DNA of 64,000 nucleotides from an uncultured Ruminiclostridium sp. (GTDB lineage Bacteria; Bacillota; Clostridia; Oscillospirales; Ruminococcaceae). The stretch is from positions 1 to 64,000 of the forward strand of contig CANQED010000013.1 in NCBI GenBank assembly GCA_947594425.1, in the 5' to 3' direction. Numbering within the stretch: position 1 is the first letter of the stretch; the number at the start of each line of letters is the position of its first letter. The notes beneath the pieces are model-generated. The model had not been told where the DNA came from. It saw only the letters and a program-made list of their open reading frames with translations, and did no database searches. Positions 25,749 to 38,300 of the stretch are shown piece after piece. The position numbers and the translations under genes are program-made.

Positions 25749-25938
25749 TTTTCTTCCTCCATATTTTCGGGTATTCGTGCATCGGCTTTTCCGTCGGCGT
25801 ATAAACGCCCGACAAACGCTTATTGCGTTTAATGCAGAGGACTATCCGTTTAATGTCTTAGCGCAAATGCGCTCGGCATTAGACACACCGACACCGCCCG
25901 CAAAAGGGCATAGCGATGACCGGCGGATTTCAAATGCT
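25749..25938 (-). promoter_or_regulatory. Structured rplS leader (L19 leader candidate)
   Basis: On the minus strand the untranslated leader holds several perfect helices: GCCC-TTTTGC-GGGC, GCGC-ATTT-GCGC, AAACGC-AATAA-GCGTTT and GGCGT-TTAT-ACGCC. An L19 leader RNA family is known from Firmicutes, and position and size fit. The exact fold was not compared with the family model. Confidence 0.6.
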
Positions 25939-25943
25939 ATAAT

Positions 25944-25972
25944 ATTATATCACCTTTAGACGCAGTTTGCAA
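25944..25972 (-). promoter_or_regulatory. Promoter of rplS
   Basis: On the minus strand, TTGCAA (25967-25972), a 17-nt spacer and TATAAT (25944-25949). Confidence 0.85.
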
Positions 25973-26027
25973 GCCTTTTTTGTGAAATTTTCCTTATTTT
26001 TTTAAAATTTATGCCGTAAAGTGAAAA

Positions 26028-26663
26028 TCATTCAAAATCAGTGCCATCCTTGCACAATATCCTCACCCTTTTTACGGTGGGAAAATCTAAGGCGCTGCCC
26101 GTATATTTCTCATACGCGTCGAATACGAGCGAGGGATTTACGGTAAAATCACAGCCCGACGGCAGTATAAGCGTAAAGCCGTCCGAATTTATCTCAGAAA
26201 TACTTATATACGGCTTAAGGTCGAGCTCGATAACGCTCTTTTTGGTCTTTTTCTCGGCGATTATCTTATCGAGCGACAAAAAGCTTATAAACGCCTTTGC
26301 GTCGGGAAAATTAGTTATCTCGTACACCGAGCGGTCTATCTCGGTGTGCTTTTTTATCGGGGCGGCGGCTCTTATTATATGTATATCGTCGGGGAGAGCC
26401 GCGTCGAGCTTACGGGCTACGATATCATACGGGAGCGGCTCGTCGAGCTTAATATCCATAGTTTCGCATAAGCCCTCTATCCCGAGAGAAAGCGGAAGAT
26501 TTACATTGACATAAGTATGCGGATTAAAGCCTTGAGTATGCCACACGGGGAGATCGGTGCGCCTCAGCGCGCGCTGGATACAGTTTATCAGGTCGAGCGC
26601 GGAGATATATTTTGCTCTGCCTGTCTTAGCAAAAAATATCCTTACGGGATAAGCGGCGTTCAT
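26028..26663 (-). CDS. TIGR03936/DUF2344 radical-SAM-linked protein
   Basis: The 211-aa protein of the DUF2344 family is found as a partner or C-terminal fusion of a radical SAM protein. The family start 'VRIFFAKTGRAKYISALDL' is followed by 'RALRRTDLPVWHTQGFNPHT' and 'LPLSLGIEGLCE'. Its ATG overlaps the stop of the radical SAM gene by 4 nt, so the two are made together. The substrate is unknown; many genomes carry the pair near ribosomal protein rplU/rpmA genes, which are absent here. Confidence 0.92.
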   Translation of the reverse strand: MNAAYPVRIFFAKTGRAKYISALDLINCIQRALRRTDLPVWHTQGFNPHTYVNVNLPLSLGIEGLCETMDIKLDEPLPYDIVARKLDAALPDDIHIIRAAAPIKKHTEIDRSVYEITNFPDAKAFISFLSLDKIIAEKKTKKSVIELDLKPYISISEINSDGFTLILPSGCDFTVNPSLVFDAYEKYTGSALDFPTVKRVRILCKDGTDFE

Positions 26664-28543
26664 ATACTTCCCTCCCCTGCGGCGGTCGGCAGCCCGTTCT
26701 TATCAAAGCAGGGTCTGCCGAGGGTCTTGCTGAGCCCGCACCCCGAGCATTGCTCGCGGCAATTGGGCGTGGTCTTGCCCTCGTGCGCCTTTTTATTCTC
26801 GGATATGAGAAAATCTCTCGAGAACAGCATATCCATATGCTGCCACGGCATGACCTCGTCATATTCGCGCTTTCTGCACGCGTAAAAGGTCATATCAAGT
26901 CCGCAGGTGTCGAACGCCTTTGCCCACACCTCGGGCTTAAAATATTCTCCCCAGCTGTCGAGCTTGCAGCCGTTCTTCCACGCCTCGTAGATAACGGCGG
27001 AAAGTCTGCGGTCGCCGCGCGCGAGCACCGCCTCGAGCAAGGTGGTCTCGTATCTGCTCCAGCTTACGTCTATGCGCTTTCTTCCTTTTGCGCCGGTCAA
27101 ATTGAGCAGGTGTATCTGACGCTCGTCCACCTCCTGTTTAGAGGCCAGCGGCTCAAACTCGAACGGCGTAAACGGCTTAGGGATAAAGGTAGAAAGCGAC
27201 ACGGATATGCTTATCCCTTTCTTGCTGCGGTTTTCGATAGAATAATACAGCTCGGTTATCTTATCGGCGAGCAGCTTTATCGCCTCTATATCCTCCATGG
27301 TCTCAGTCGGCAGCCCGAGCATAAAATACAGCTTTACCGAGCTGTACCCCGCCTCAAAGGCTATGCGGCAGCTCTTCATTATGCTGTCCTCGGTGATGTT
27401 TTTATTGATAACGTCTCTCAGCCTCTGAGAGCCCGCCTCGGGCGCGAATGTAAGTCCGCTTGCGCGCACGCTCTTTATCCGCTGTACGACCTCGTCGCTG
27501 AATTTGTCTATCCTGAGCGAGGGCAAGGAAAGATTTACGCCCTTTTTATCTGTATACTCGGTCAGCTCGCAGAGCAATCCCTCTATATCGCTGTAGTCGC
27601 TGGTAGAAAGCGAGGACAGGGACACCTCGTCATAGCCCGTGGACTCGGTGAGCTTTTTGATCTGATCTATTATCGTCTGCTTGGATTTTTCTCTGAACGG
27701 GCGGTAAATAAAGCCCGCCTGACAAAATCTGCACCCGCGTATGCAGCCCCTTAGCACCTCCTCGACCGAGCGGTCGTGGACTATCTCGGTAAAAGGCACT
27801 ACAAAGGTATCGGGATAGTACGCCTTGTCAAAGTCGTCGATTATGCGCTTTTTGACCTTGGCGGGGGCGTTATCGAGCGGGGTGACGGCTTTAACAGTGC
27901 CGTCGGGGTTGTAGGCTACGTCATACAGCGAGGGGACGTATATGCCCTCTATTTGTGCGGCGGCGCGCAGAAAGTCGGCTTTTGTCCCGCCGCGTTTCTT
28001 ATATTTTTCCGCAAGCGCCATAAGCTCGAGGTTTACCTCCTCGCCCTCGCCGAGGACGAACAGGTCGAAAAAGTCCGCCACGGGCTCGGCATTGCACACG
28101 CAGGGTCCCCCCGCCATAACTATCGGGAAGAGGTCTTTTCTGTCCTTAGCAAATATCGGCACCCCCGCAAGGTCGAGCATAGAGAGGATATTCGTATAGC
28201 AAAGCTCATATTGCAAGGTAAAGCCGATAAATTCAAAATCCCTTATCGGCTCAAGGCTCTCGAGCCCGTACAGCGGTATATCCTCTTTGCGCATAAGCTC
28301 TTCCATATCGGGCAGGGGCATAAATACGCGCTCGCACCAGTAGTTGGGCACGGCGTTTTTCAGCCCGTAGAGTATCTTCATACCGAGGTGGGACATCCCT
28401 ATATCGTATGTATCGGGAAAGCAAAAGGCATAACGTATATCGACGGCGCTCTTGTCCTTAATTATCGAGCCTACCTCGCCGCCGATGTAGCGCGCGGGCT
28501 TTTGCACCTTTAAAAGTATCTTGTCCAGCTTGTCTTTAAGCAT
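26660..28543 (-). CDS. TIGR03960-type B12-binding-like radical SAM protein
   Basis: The 627-aa iron-sulfur enzyme has an N-terminal cobalamin-binding-like part ('RYAFCFPDTYDIGMSHLGMK', 'VMAGGPCVCNAEPVADFFD'), the radical SAM cluster motif CIRGCRFC (Cx3Cx2C, about residue 270), and a barrel with 'APEAGSQRLRDVINKN'. A C-terminal region near 'CREQCSGCGLSKTLG' has further cysteines. MLKDKLD is taken as the start: AAGGACGG lies 9 nt before it, while an upstream in-frame ATG has no SD. It is coupled to the DUF2344 gene. The reaction is unknown. Confidence 0.92.
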   Translation of the reverse strand: MLKDKLDKILLKVQKPARYIGGEVGSIIKDKSAVDIRYAFCFPDTYDIGMSHLGMKILYGLKNAVPNYWCERVFMPLPDMEELMRKEDIPLYGLESLEPIRDFEFIGFTLQYELCYTNILSMLDLAGVPIFAKDRKDLFPIVMAGGPCVCNAEPVADFFDLFVLGEGEEVNLELMALAEKYKKRGGTKADFLRAAAQIEGIYVPSLYDVAYNPDGTVKAVTPLDNAPAKVKKRIIDDFDKAYYPDTFVVPFTEIVHDRSVEEVLRGCIRGCRFCQAGFIYRPFREKSKQTIIDQIKKLTESTGYDEVSLSSLSTSDYSDIEGLLCELTEYTDKKGVNLSLPSLRIDKFSDEVVQRIKSVRASGLTFAPEAGSQRLRDVINKNITEDSIMKSCRIAFEAGYSSVKLYFMLGLPTETMEDIEAIKLLADKITELYYSIENRSKKGISISVSLSTFIPKPFTPFEFEPLASKQEVDERQIHLLNLTGAKGRKRIDVSWSRYETTLLEAVLARGDRRLSAVIYEAWKNGCKLDSWGEYFKPEVWAKAFDTCGLDMTFYACRKREYDEVMPWQHMDMLFSRDFLISENKKAHEGKTTPNCREQCSGCGLSKTLGRPCFDKNGLPTAAGEGSI

Positions 28544-28609
28544 ATATATCCGTCCTTGTATTTTAGACTTCAAATATATTTTACTACATTTTTTCGCTAA
28601 AGGCAAGAG

Positions 28610-29200
28610 CTATTCGATAAATTGTGCGATAAGCAGATACAATACCGCGAAAGCGAGCGACAAGCTGACCGCTTCTTTATAATAAAATGAATACAACAGT
28701 ACGCCGACGATAAGCAGCACGCTGAACACTATGCCGAGCGTGCGCTTAATTATGACTGCCGCAGTGTAGCCGAAAAAGCGCACCGACACCGTCTCGAGTA
28801 TCTGCGCCCCGTCAAAGCAGCCGAGCGGCAGCAGATTAAACGCGAGTATAAGTATATTCACCGCCGCGAACACCTCGGCATATTCGCTGTCGGGCAAGAA
28901 TACAAGGCAGGACAACGCGGTAAGCAGATTTACCGCGCAGCCCGCGGATAATATGAACAATTGCTTTAAAAAAGAGCAGCCGTCGAGGTCTTTTCTTATA
29001 GCTATGCCTCCGCCGTAAAAGGTTATCTTTTCGGGCGGGACGCAGCATACCGCCATTGCGAGCAAGTGCCCGCCCTCGTGCAGCATACACGCGATAAGGC
29101 TCAGCACGGCTGTACCCTGCGTATCGACAAATACCAAAAACGCCACCACAGCGAAAAACGTAAAATCAAAGCACACCTTAAATTTATACCGCTTGGTCAT
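28610..29200 (-). CDS. M50 family site-2-type membrane metalloprotease
   Basis: The 196-aa polytopic membrane protein carries HEGGH (HExxH zinc motif, about residue 42) in the second hydrophobic segment and 'NLLPLGCFDGAQIL' (Asp ligand, about 125-138) in a later one, as in SpoIVFB-type intramembrane proteases. About five hydrophobic segments are visible. It may release a membrane-bound factor, but no partner is evident. Start MTKRYKF is chosen for the GGGGGTGA SD 4-5 nt upstream. A perfect palindrome (29214-29236) lies just upstream, and the radical SAM gene follows 66 nt downstream. Confidence 0.85.
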   Translation of the reverse strand: MTKRYKFKVCFDFTFFAVVAFLVFVDTQGTAVLSLIACMLHEGGHLLAMAVCCVPPEKITFYGGGIAIRKDLDGCSFLKQLFILSAGCAVNLLTALSCLVFLPDSEYAEVFAAVNILILAFNLLPLGCFDGAQILETVSVRFFGYTAAVIIKRTLGIVFSVLLIVGVLLYSFYYKEAVSLSLAFAVLYLLIAQFIE

Positions 29201-29213
29201 AATTTCACCCCCT

Positions 29214-29236
29214 ATGTACATTCTATGCCTGTACAT
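29214..29236 (-). promoter_or_regulatory. Operator-like palindrome upstream of the M50 gene
   Basis: Perfect inverted repeat ATGTACA-N9-TGTACAT. On the minus strand it contains a TAGAAT that could be a -10 box, and it ends just before the SD. This fits a repressor site; the regulator is unknown. Confidence 0.45.
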
Positions 29237-29256
29237 TAAAATCAGAACGGGGCATA

Positions 29257-29286
29257 TGAAAATCGACCCCCGAAGAACGGGGGTCG
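29257..29286 (-). terminator. Terminator of the giant adhesin gene
   Basis: CGACCCCCG(29264-29272)/CGGGGGTCG(29278-29286) with loop AAGAA; on the minus strand followed by ATTTTCAT. It lies 17 nt past the stop. Confidence 0.8.
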
Positions 29287-29303
29287 AAGTTGGTTATTAA
29301 GGT

Positions 29304-32300
29304 TTATTTAGATGAACCTTTTTTCTTTTTCAGCATGAGCGCTGCTGCCGCGGTGACTGCCGCTGCAAGTAATACCGTACGCACATCGGGAGATACGCCC
29401 GTTATCGGGTTGTCGTCGGGAGTGTCGGTAGCGGGAGGAGTGGTCTCCTCGGGCTTAGTGGTCTCCTCGGGTGCGGTGGTGTCCGCAGGCTTGGTGGTAT
29501 CTGCGGGCTTGGTAGTCTCGTCGGGCTTAGTAGTTTCCTCGGGCTTGGTGGTCTCCTCGGGCTTAGTAGTTTCCTCGGGCTTAGTAGTTTCCTCGGGCTT
29601 GGTAGTCTCCTCGGGCTTGGTGGTGTCCTCGGGTGTGGTGGTATCGTCGGGTTTAGTGGTCACATCGTGGCTGTCGCCCGGAGTAGGAGTATCGGGTTCG
29701 GTCGGGGTAGTGGTATCCTCGGGAGGAGGATTGTCGGGGTTGGTAGGATCGTCGGGTTCGGTCGACGAAGTGTAGGTGTTTACAAATACGATACCCGTAT
29801 TGCCCTCGCCGCTTACGGTGAGCGTGCCGTCCCCATCGTCTTTAACTTCAAATGTTACGGTGTGCTCACTTGTATCAAAGGTAAGGTCGCTGTCGCTGTC
29901 GAGCTGCTCCTTTACAGTAAAGGTAAAGGTGCCCGTCTTATGGAACGTTATGCCGAGGCCTCTTGTGCTGTTTTCTTTGTCAAGCGTGAGGTGGTAAGCG
30001 CCGTCGGGCTGTACAGCTATCTCAATTGCGCCGTCGGTCACCGCGTCGGGATCGTCGGGAGTGATAAGTACGGTAAATTCTTCTCCGTCCGTCCACTCTC
30101 TGCCGGATACGGTCTTGGATACCTCTATGGTACCGTCACCTGTCGCCTCGTAGGTGTTGGTGTACTTCTCCTCGGTATTAGTGCCCTTTACGATAGTGCC
30201 TGTGCGCTCTATCTCGTCGGGGGTGTAGCCGTCCGCGTCAGCTTCGACTATTTTATACGTCGAGCCTGCTGGCAGGTCCTTAATGGTGACTGCCTCGCCG
30301 TCCTTGAGGCGTACAGTGCCGCCGCTTGTGAGCGTTGTGGGATTGTCGGCGGTACTGTTAGTGCGGTCTACCGAGTACTCGCCGACGAGCCTCTCGCCGC
30401 TTGCGTCAAAGAGATCTACGGTAAATTCAAATACCTTATCCTTATCGGAGGTCTCGTTTGCCTTATCATCTACCTCCTTAGATATCGTGAGCGATCCGGG
30501 AGTCGGGTTGTAGATGTTGGTAAACTCATAGCCGTCGGTGTGTATTATTTCCTCTTCGTGGATAACGGGGTTAGCCTTAAGCGTGCCGTCGCCCTCGTCG
30601 TGAACGTCCACATCGATAATATAATCCTCGCCGCCGAATGCTATCTCGAATATTTCCTCATCGGTATTCTCGGTCAATTCAAATCTGTACAAACCGGTAT
30701 GAGTAAATGTTACATTGTCGAACAGCGCTTCTCTTACATTGTCGCCCTTGCCTTTAGACTTAGCCGAATTAAAGGAAACGGTAATGTCATCGGGCATTTG
30801 GACCTCATTTTTATCTACTTCGGCGGGCCAATCAATAAGCTCAAGGTGGAAGCTGAACTCGTCGTCATCCTCAAAGTCTCTGCCGTCAATGGTCTTTATT
30901 ACCTTAGGCGGCCAAATTCCGGTTGCCTCGTAATGATTGTCGAATACGATCTCATCTATGGCTTTTCTTTCTCCGTCATAGAACTTTGTATCAGCGCTGA
31001 GCACGCCGTCATTGTCGGTGACCACGACGCAGATATGGAATTCTGTCGTGCAGGGGTCTATGCTGTTAGGTATAGTATCGTCGATGACCTCGTATGCGGT
31101 AAACCAGTATTCGCCGGGCAGTAAAAACTGCAATGTGAAGCGGTCTGTCTTGTGCTGCTCTGTGGGCTGGTCAGTACCTCTTATGGTCTTTTCAACATCT
31201 GTCATACGGAAACTCGACATATCGGGAATATCCGCCTCAAGCGCAAAGTTGAACACATCACTGCCCAGCCAGTCTCTGCCGACTATCTTCTTCATAAAGT
31301 CGATATTGACGGTGATCGCGTTAGGCTCGTACTCGTTGACAAAGGTCATATCATCTCTGCTGTAGGTCACATCGCCTATTTCGAGATGTTTATTGCCGTA
31401 TTCGTCGCTTACCTCTTTGACAACGACGGTAACGTCTATCTCGCTGCTGAGTGCGTGTACGCTTGTCGGGAGGTCTGACGTATCCTCGGTTATCTCAAAG
31501 ATATAAGTGCCCGCCTTCTTAAAGATTATATCGCCGAAAGCGCCCGTTCTCATACCGCCCTCGCCGGGGTCAGAGCTCGTAATGGTGACTGTATCGCTAT
31601 CGCCGCCATTAGCAAACTCGGCATTGTTTTTGAAATTAGCGCTTGTAGGCGTAAGAGTAAAGGTAAACTCGTCGGTGCTCTCCCACGGTCTGAGGGTAAG
31701 CTCCTTAGTTATCTGCAGCTTTGTCTTTCCGTCGAGCGTTGCAGGGGTGGGAGCATCGTACGTATTAGTAAATGTCATAGCTCCGTCGGGGTTAGACAAA
31801 TCGTAATTGTTGGTAACTTTCGCACTAAGCTGTCCGGTGCCGTCGTCTGTAACTACTATAGTGACGGTGTAGCTGTTCTTGTCATAAGTGATATTGTCGT
31901 GAACAGTGCCGGCATTTCTTTCCGTAACGGTGTACGTATAAGTTCCCGCTTCGGTAAATTCAGCCTCGCCAAACTCGGCGGTCTTTTCCTTGTCGCTTCC
32001 CCTTATGACTACTGTCGCGGGGCTAAATCTTACAACGGCAGGATTACCGCCATCAGGTGTAATTGTAAAGGTAAATGTATCGGTATTGAGCCAGCCTCTG
32101 TCGCCGTCAAGTACCTTTTTGACGGTAAGCGCAGCATAAGTCTTGCCGCTTACCTTGACCGATTTTGCCTTATACTCGTTGGTGAAAGCGAGGTTGTTAT
32201 CGGGGTCGGTGTAGGGTTCGCCGTCGGCTGTGATCTTGGCAGTCGCCTCAAGACCGCCCTCAAAATTATCGGAGACGGTGACGGTTATAGTGTATACGGT

Positions 32301-35300
32301 GTCATCATAAGTAATACCTGCTATACCGCCTTTTTCCTCTTTAACGGTAAAGGTATACTCTCCTGCCTCTGTGAAAGTCAGCGTGCCGAATTTAGCAGTC
32401 TTGCTCTCGTCAGTATTGCTTATCGTAACCTCATTCTTATCGTCGGCTATTGACCAACCCGTACCTTTAGATTTCTCGGTGTCGGAGTCGGGGGTGAGTG
32501 TAAATGTGAACGTATCACCGTCTATCCACTCTTTCCCCTCCGGTCTGCCGGATATCTCCTTGCTTACGGAGAATGTAGTAGATGCGGGGTCTGCGGTATA
32601 GGTGTTTTTGAACTCGGCGGCGTTATCGGTCTTTAAATCATTATATTCAACGTCAAATACCGGTTTGCCGTCTTCATTTGTGGTTATCGTGACAGTAAAG
32701 TGATACTCTGTCGTATCGTACTTTATACCGTTGTAAACATTGTTGACCGCGCCCTTGGGTATTACTTCTTTGATAATAAAGTTGTAGGTCTTGCTGTACT
32801 CGCCGTCAGAACCCTTTTCAAGCACAACGCCGTCAAACTTGATATTGTCGATGAGTACCTGCTTATCCTTATTATCATTATTTATAGTAAATTCTCCGCC
32901 GTTGGGCAGGGTGATAATTTTATCATCTATCGCCTTTTGGGTCTCTTCGTCATCGGCCTCAAGCACAAAGCCAAAGCTATCGGTGCTCTGCCATTCTCTG
33001 TCAAGGTGCTTAATTATGGGGATATCGACCTCTGCAGTGACGTCTACGGTATAATTGTTGGTGATCGTTAAATGATCTTCGATTTCTTCTTCGCTGTTTC
33101 CGGAAACTCTTTTTACCGAAGAAATATCAAGATGTCCGTTTTCGTCGACACTGACAGTTACCTTGACAGTGTAAGTTTTAGTGTCGTAGGTTATGTGTTT
33201 GTCTGTGCCTTCTTGCTCGGTAATCTTGAATTGATAGATACCCGCGGAGTAGAATGTCACATCGCCGAACTTAGCGATATGTTCGCCCTCGGTGCCGTCG
33301 GAGCCCTTTACAGTGGCGGTAGTATCTGTAGGCATAACTACCGGGTCGGTGACGCGAGTGTCGCCCGGCTGCATTGCATCTTTAACAAGCTCAATATTAA
33401 AGGTAAACTCGTCGTCGTCCGTCCAGTCTCTGCCGTTGAGTACCTTTTCTACCTCGGGGGTCCAATTGATATGCGACTTATTAGTAAAGGTAATCTCGTT
33501 CTTATCTTCGTCAACGCCGTTATCATCATCGGCAATGTCAACGGTATTCGTTACCGAATATTCCGCCTCAACAATAAGCTTGCCGTCTCTGTTTGCCTCC
33601 TTATCGGAAACGTTAAATGTAACGGTTACCGTCTTGGTGTCATAGAAAAGATCATCTTCTTCGGTCGCAGACTTCTCCGTTATGGTAAAGACATACTTTC
33701 CAAGCTTGTCAAAGGCAAAGGTTATATTACGGTTCTTTTTCGCTTTGTCTAATGTCACCGTGAACGAAGTGCCTTGTTCAACTTTCTCAGCAGTGCTCTC
33801 TGAACCCTCTACCGTAACGGTTGCTCCGTCCTCGACTGCCTCAGTCGGGGTGATTTCAAATGTAAACTCCTCGTCCGAGGCAAAATCTCTGCCGAGTATT
33901 TCTTTTATCAGCTCGAGGGTAATTTCGCCGGTAGCCGAGTAGATGTTGGTGTAAGTGATCTCGGCGGTCTTGTCTTTTGCTATCGTGCCGTTTTGTTCAC
34001 CGGTAGGCTTGGAAGTATAGCCGTCCTCATCTTGCTCGGAAACGGTATAGGTAGCCCCTGCGGGGAGATCCTTGATGGTGATGGACTCGCCCCTGTGGAG
34101 GGTAACCGTAGCCTCACCCACATCGCCATTTTCATCAAAGGTGACTGAGCCTGTTTCTTTCGTGCCGTCGGCTTTAGTGATTTCGGTTTCAAATTCGCCG
34201 GTTATCGCCTTATCGCCCTTTAAGGTGACAGTGAAAGTGAATACTTTCTCGGTGTCGGGGTGCTCTTCGCCGTCTATATCGTTTATATCGTCCTGCACTA
34301 CCTTAGTTATCTTGAGGTCGCCCTTTTCTATAATGCCGGAGATGCGCGCAAGTCCATAGCGCGACATGGTGTAGAGCGGGATATGCTTTTCCTTTTCAAG
34401 TCTGCCGGTGTCCTCGTTGTATGTGCTCAATACTCGGTCGCCGCGGTCGGTTGTGCCGAGAGAGAAATTAGCACCGGTTTTAGTTGTTTCAAACTTGAAC
34501 GCTTCAAAGAAAGATAAAGCATCAGCCACTTCTTCAGAGCTTGCTTTATATGTTTTGGTCAGTATGTCAAATCCGCCTATAAAATATGACTTATCAGCTT
34601 TATCCCATGAGGTATAGTTATCTTTTTCTTCAGCTGTAAGAGCTATAAGCGGCCATACGGTTATTGTCTCTGTTCCGTCTTCGTTGCCCCACTTAAACGC
34701 CATCGGCTGGGAGAGCTCGGTGTAAGTATCATCAGGTACTATCTGATAATCGCCGATAGGCAGACCGTCGCCCTTGCCGGCGTCGGCGTCGAGCTTCCTG
34801 CCGTCCTCGGTGTATACGAGCGGAGCGAACACTCTGACGGTGCCGTCCTCGTCGGCGGCGAGCGCCGTTATATCGTTCATATCATATTTAAAGGTGAACG
34901 TTCCTACTTCTTCAGCCTCGCGATCATCATAAGTACGCATCAGCTTTGCTCGGTAGTTAAAGCTGTCGGCGAGGCCGTGCGTGCTCAGGTACTCGAGATC
35001 CTCCGCATCTAACTCCATGAACATCATTAGCTCGCCCTTGACGATGTTTGTGCGGAATGTACCGCTGGCGGTAAGACCATCCGTCTCGGATGTGGTCTCA
35101 TCGCCGACAGGAGGCTTAAACTCGGGATCCCACTCGTATATGTTCTTGGAAGAGCCGCCTTCTGTTCCTTTCTCGTCGTGAACGTTTTCTTTGTTGTAGG
35201 TCTCGCGGGATTTGCCCGTGGGGGATTCTACAGTCTCGTCATCACTTATCGGGATGGGCTCATATGTTACCTCGAGCTTGGACTGGCGGGGCTCGGTGTC

Positions 35301-38300
35301 GGTGGTCGTGCCGTCACCGTCGGGGTATGCGGCACCATCTGCGTCCATATCCGTCCACTTAACGGTCAGCAGGCCGAGCACGTCTTTCTCGTGGTGAGCG
35401 GCTGAGCCGGTTTGATAATGCTGAACGTGGTCATCATCTTCATAAGAGAGGTAGAAGTAGGGTATCTCAAGCGCTTCGTCCTCTTTACCCTTTTCTACCA
35501 AATCTTCAAGCAGAGCTTTAAAGTTCTCCTCTGAAGATTTGCCCGCCTGATAATATGTCGGGTAGGTCTCGCCGCTTTTGCCCGTTACGGTTTTGGTAAA
35601 GTTATAATTCGCGTAGCGCATGAGGTATTCCCAGTACCAAGAATATGTCTGGGAGACGGTGGTGGGGTTCTCGACCTCGGTGGTGCCGATGTAGTCGCGG
35701 ATTATCTTGCCGAGCTTGTCGGCCGCGCCGTCGGCAGTCAGCTTTTCGCCCATGTAGATGGTCTGCTCGCCGCTGGGCATAGCTATTGTGGGCACAGCTA
35801 TATTAACGGTGGTACGCGGGAAGCCCTTAGATACCATTACCTTATCCTTTTCCACGCCCTCTTCTTTCTGGGTGTGAGTTGTACCGGAGGTTGCCGCTGT
35901 GTCGGTCTCTTTATATACGTAATTTTGCTTCTCGCCGTTGCCGTTGGTAAGAACGGCGTTGCCGCCGATAAAGTCATCCTTTGCGCGAACCTTGACGGTC
36001 GATTTCCACACGGACAGGCTCTCGTCACCCTTAACGCAGGAGGGTATGGTCTGGTCTACCCATTTGAGGTAGTACATATTTGCGTCTTTGTCGGAGTCAA
36101 AGTACAGGCGCGCGGTAGCGTTAGATTTCGGTGCGTCGGCGTCGTCCTCTGCGGGATTGGTAGGAACGGACGCGCCTTTGGGATCAAGGGTTATCAGGGC
36201 GTAGTTAGTATCACTAAGCTTTTTATCGCCGCTGACTTCTTCGGCAGTGCCGTCTTTGTCCTTGTAAATCTTAGGCTGATCGGATACCACATTGCCCTTG
36301 CTGTCGGTGACCTCAACCTTGCCGTCGGCGTTGAGGTGCCAAGTCTTTCCGTCAGTGTCAACAAGGTCAAAGCGTGGGTCGATGTAGTCTTGTACGGTGT
36401 ATTCTACGAGGTCTTCGGAGATGCTGTCGAGTATCTTTTCAAAAGCTTCTTGCAGCTCGTCGGTATCGTTACCGGAATAGATATTCGGGATATCGCTGAT
36501 ATTAAGCTCTTCGCTGTCGTAAAATTCTTCGCCGAGAGTTTCTTCGTCATATGCCAACGACGCCAAGAATTTCATCGCTTGATCATAATCATGGCTACCC
36601 TCTTCAACAGAGCCCGCAGAAAGCATAACGCAGTATATGGTATAGCCATCTTCTCTCAGCTGTTTTGCAAGTTTGTATGCCTCGGTTTCTTGTATGGCTG
36701 TCTTTAATTCAGTCTCGCTCTCAAGCTTGCCCGACAATTCGGTATCCTTACCATCGGTAAAGAGGACTATGTATTTTTTGTTGTTTTCGCTGTCGGGTTG
36801 CTTTTTGTCAAGGTAAGTTATATAAGATTGAAGTCCCGTAGATGTATTAGTACCGCCGGTAAGACCGTAGTTGTACTGATTCATGCTATAGTCATGAATA
36901 TTTGATTCAGCATAAGCATCGGAAGTACCGTCGCCTCTGCCAATATTAAGTATGCTGTTTTCTTCTTCGGGATCATTCGTCCAGTCAAGAAGAACAAGTT
37001 GACCATAATCAGACTCCCTTATTCCTCTATCGTCTATAGGATTTGTTACTTCTTTTGTCTTTTTCGCCACTGAAAAACGAACTGCGGACATATTCGCGGA
37101 CGGGATAGTTTCGCTTAAGCCCGTAGCAAAAGTGCTGAGCGCGGACTGCAGTGCCTCGACCTTGGTATCTTCTTCATCCTTTTTCTCATATACATAAGAC
37201 CAGCCGTTTCTGCCGTCTACACTTTTTGCGCTGGTGTTATCATTAGTGCTGAAAAAGCAACATAAATTTCCCTCTTCATTTATAAAGAATTTAAGCGGGC
37301 TGTTATCTGTAGGCTTATATATTACCTGCTGGTATTCATAATCGTTGCCATCGACCTTTTCTGAATCAAGAGTATCATATGTTTTATCTACAATATCTTC
37401 TAAAAGATTAAAGGAATGAGGGGTATCCTTACCCTGATAATGGAATACATAATGACCCGGGGTAGTTTTATCTCCACTTAAATCTTTATCATAATATGTT
37501 TGCAGATAACGAAATTCTTTAGATGTACCTATATCTTCAGAAATATAGTTGGCATAATAGTTGCTCATAAAACTTACATAATACCAGCCCTCGCGGTCTT
37601 CAACGTCTTCGGGGAGGTCGTTGCCTATGCTGGCGAGAGGAGTGTCGTCGCACATTGCGCATTTGTCGTCAAGTTGGGTGGTGGTAGTATCTGTTCTATT
37701 TAAATCTTCTTCGGCAACGAAAGTGCTTTCTGTATTATTACTTGTGCCTTCTCTGTTTTTATAGCTTTCTTGCTTTTTATTATAGCTATTTTTATCTTTT
37801 TGATATTCGTTATACAAATCTAAAACATCTTTATCTCCAAGTGCTGTTTTGTATACGTATACCTCATCTATAAATATATCAGAACCATTTGCATTGTCTT
37901 TAAGCCCGCCAAGTATTATATTCAAAGAGGAGGAAGGCATGTTTTTTACATTTTTAGTTGCTTTCAATTCCCCGTTTATATATGTTTTTATAGTAGAAGT
38001 GTTCGTATCAAAAACTAATGTTAAATATTGAGCGGAACCACTATTAGCCGTATCGCAAAGATCAAAAAACTTTTTGTCTGCGCCGGATTTACCGGTATAT
38101 CCGCTGGAATTTGAGTTAAATATAGTTTCTGAACCTAAATCAAGTCTTAAATGACCACTCGAACCACCGCCTGCACGATAAATTCGATAATATTCATCTT
38201 TTGATTCTGCAGATGTCGGTCCTATGTATATCAATTCGTCAAGTTCAGGAGAGCTTTCTTTTGAATCAGTGAATCTATGCTTATTCTTCACTATCCTAAA

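Noticed and set aside
29431..29660. Regular short tandem repeats as a CRISPR or satellite
   Set aside because: They are in frame and encode the Thr-Thr-Lys-Pro-Glu-Glu tail of the adhesin.
29667..31124. 485-codon plus-strand open frame opposite the adhesin
   Set aside because: It lies wholly inside the adhesin gene on the other strand, has no SD, and its translation has no recognisable domain. Similar opposite-strand frames occur over pnp (14370-15518), the radical SAM gene (26750-27754) and others because of codon bias.
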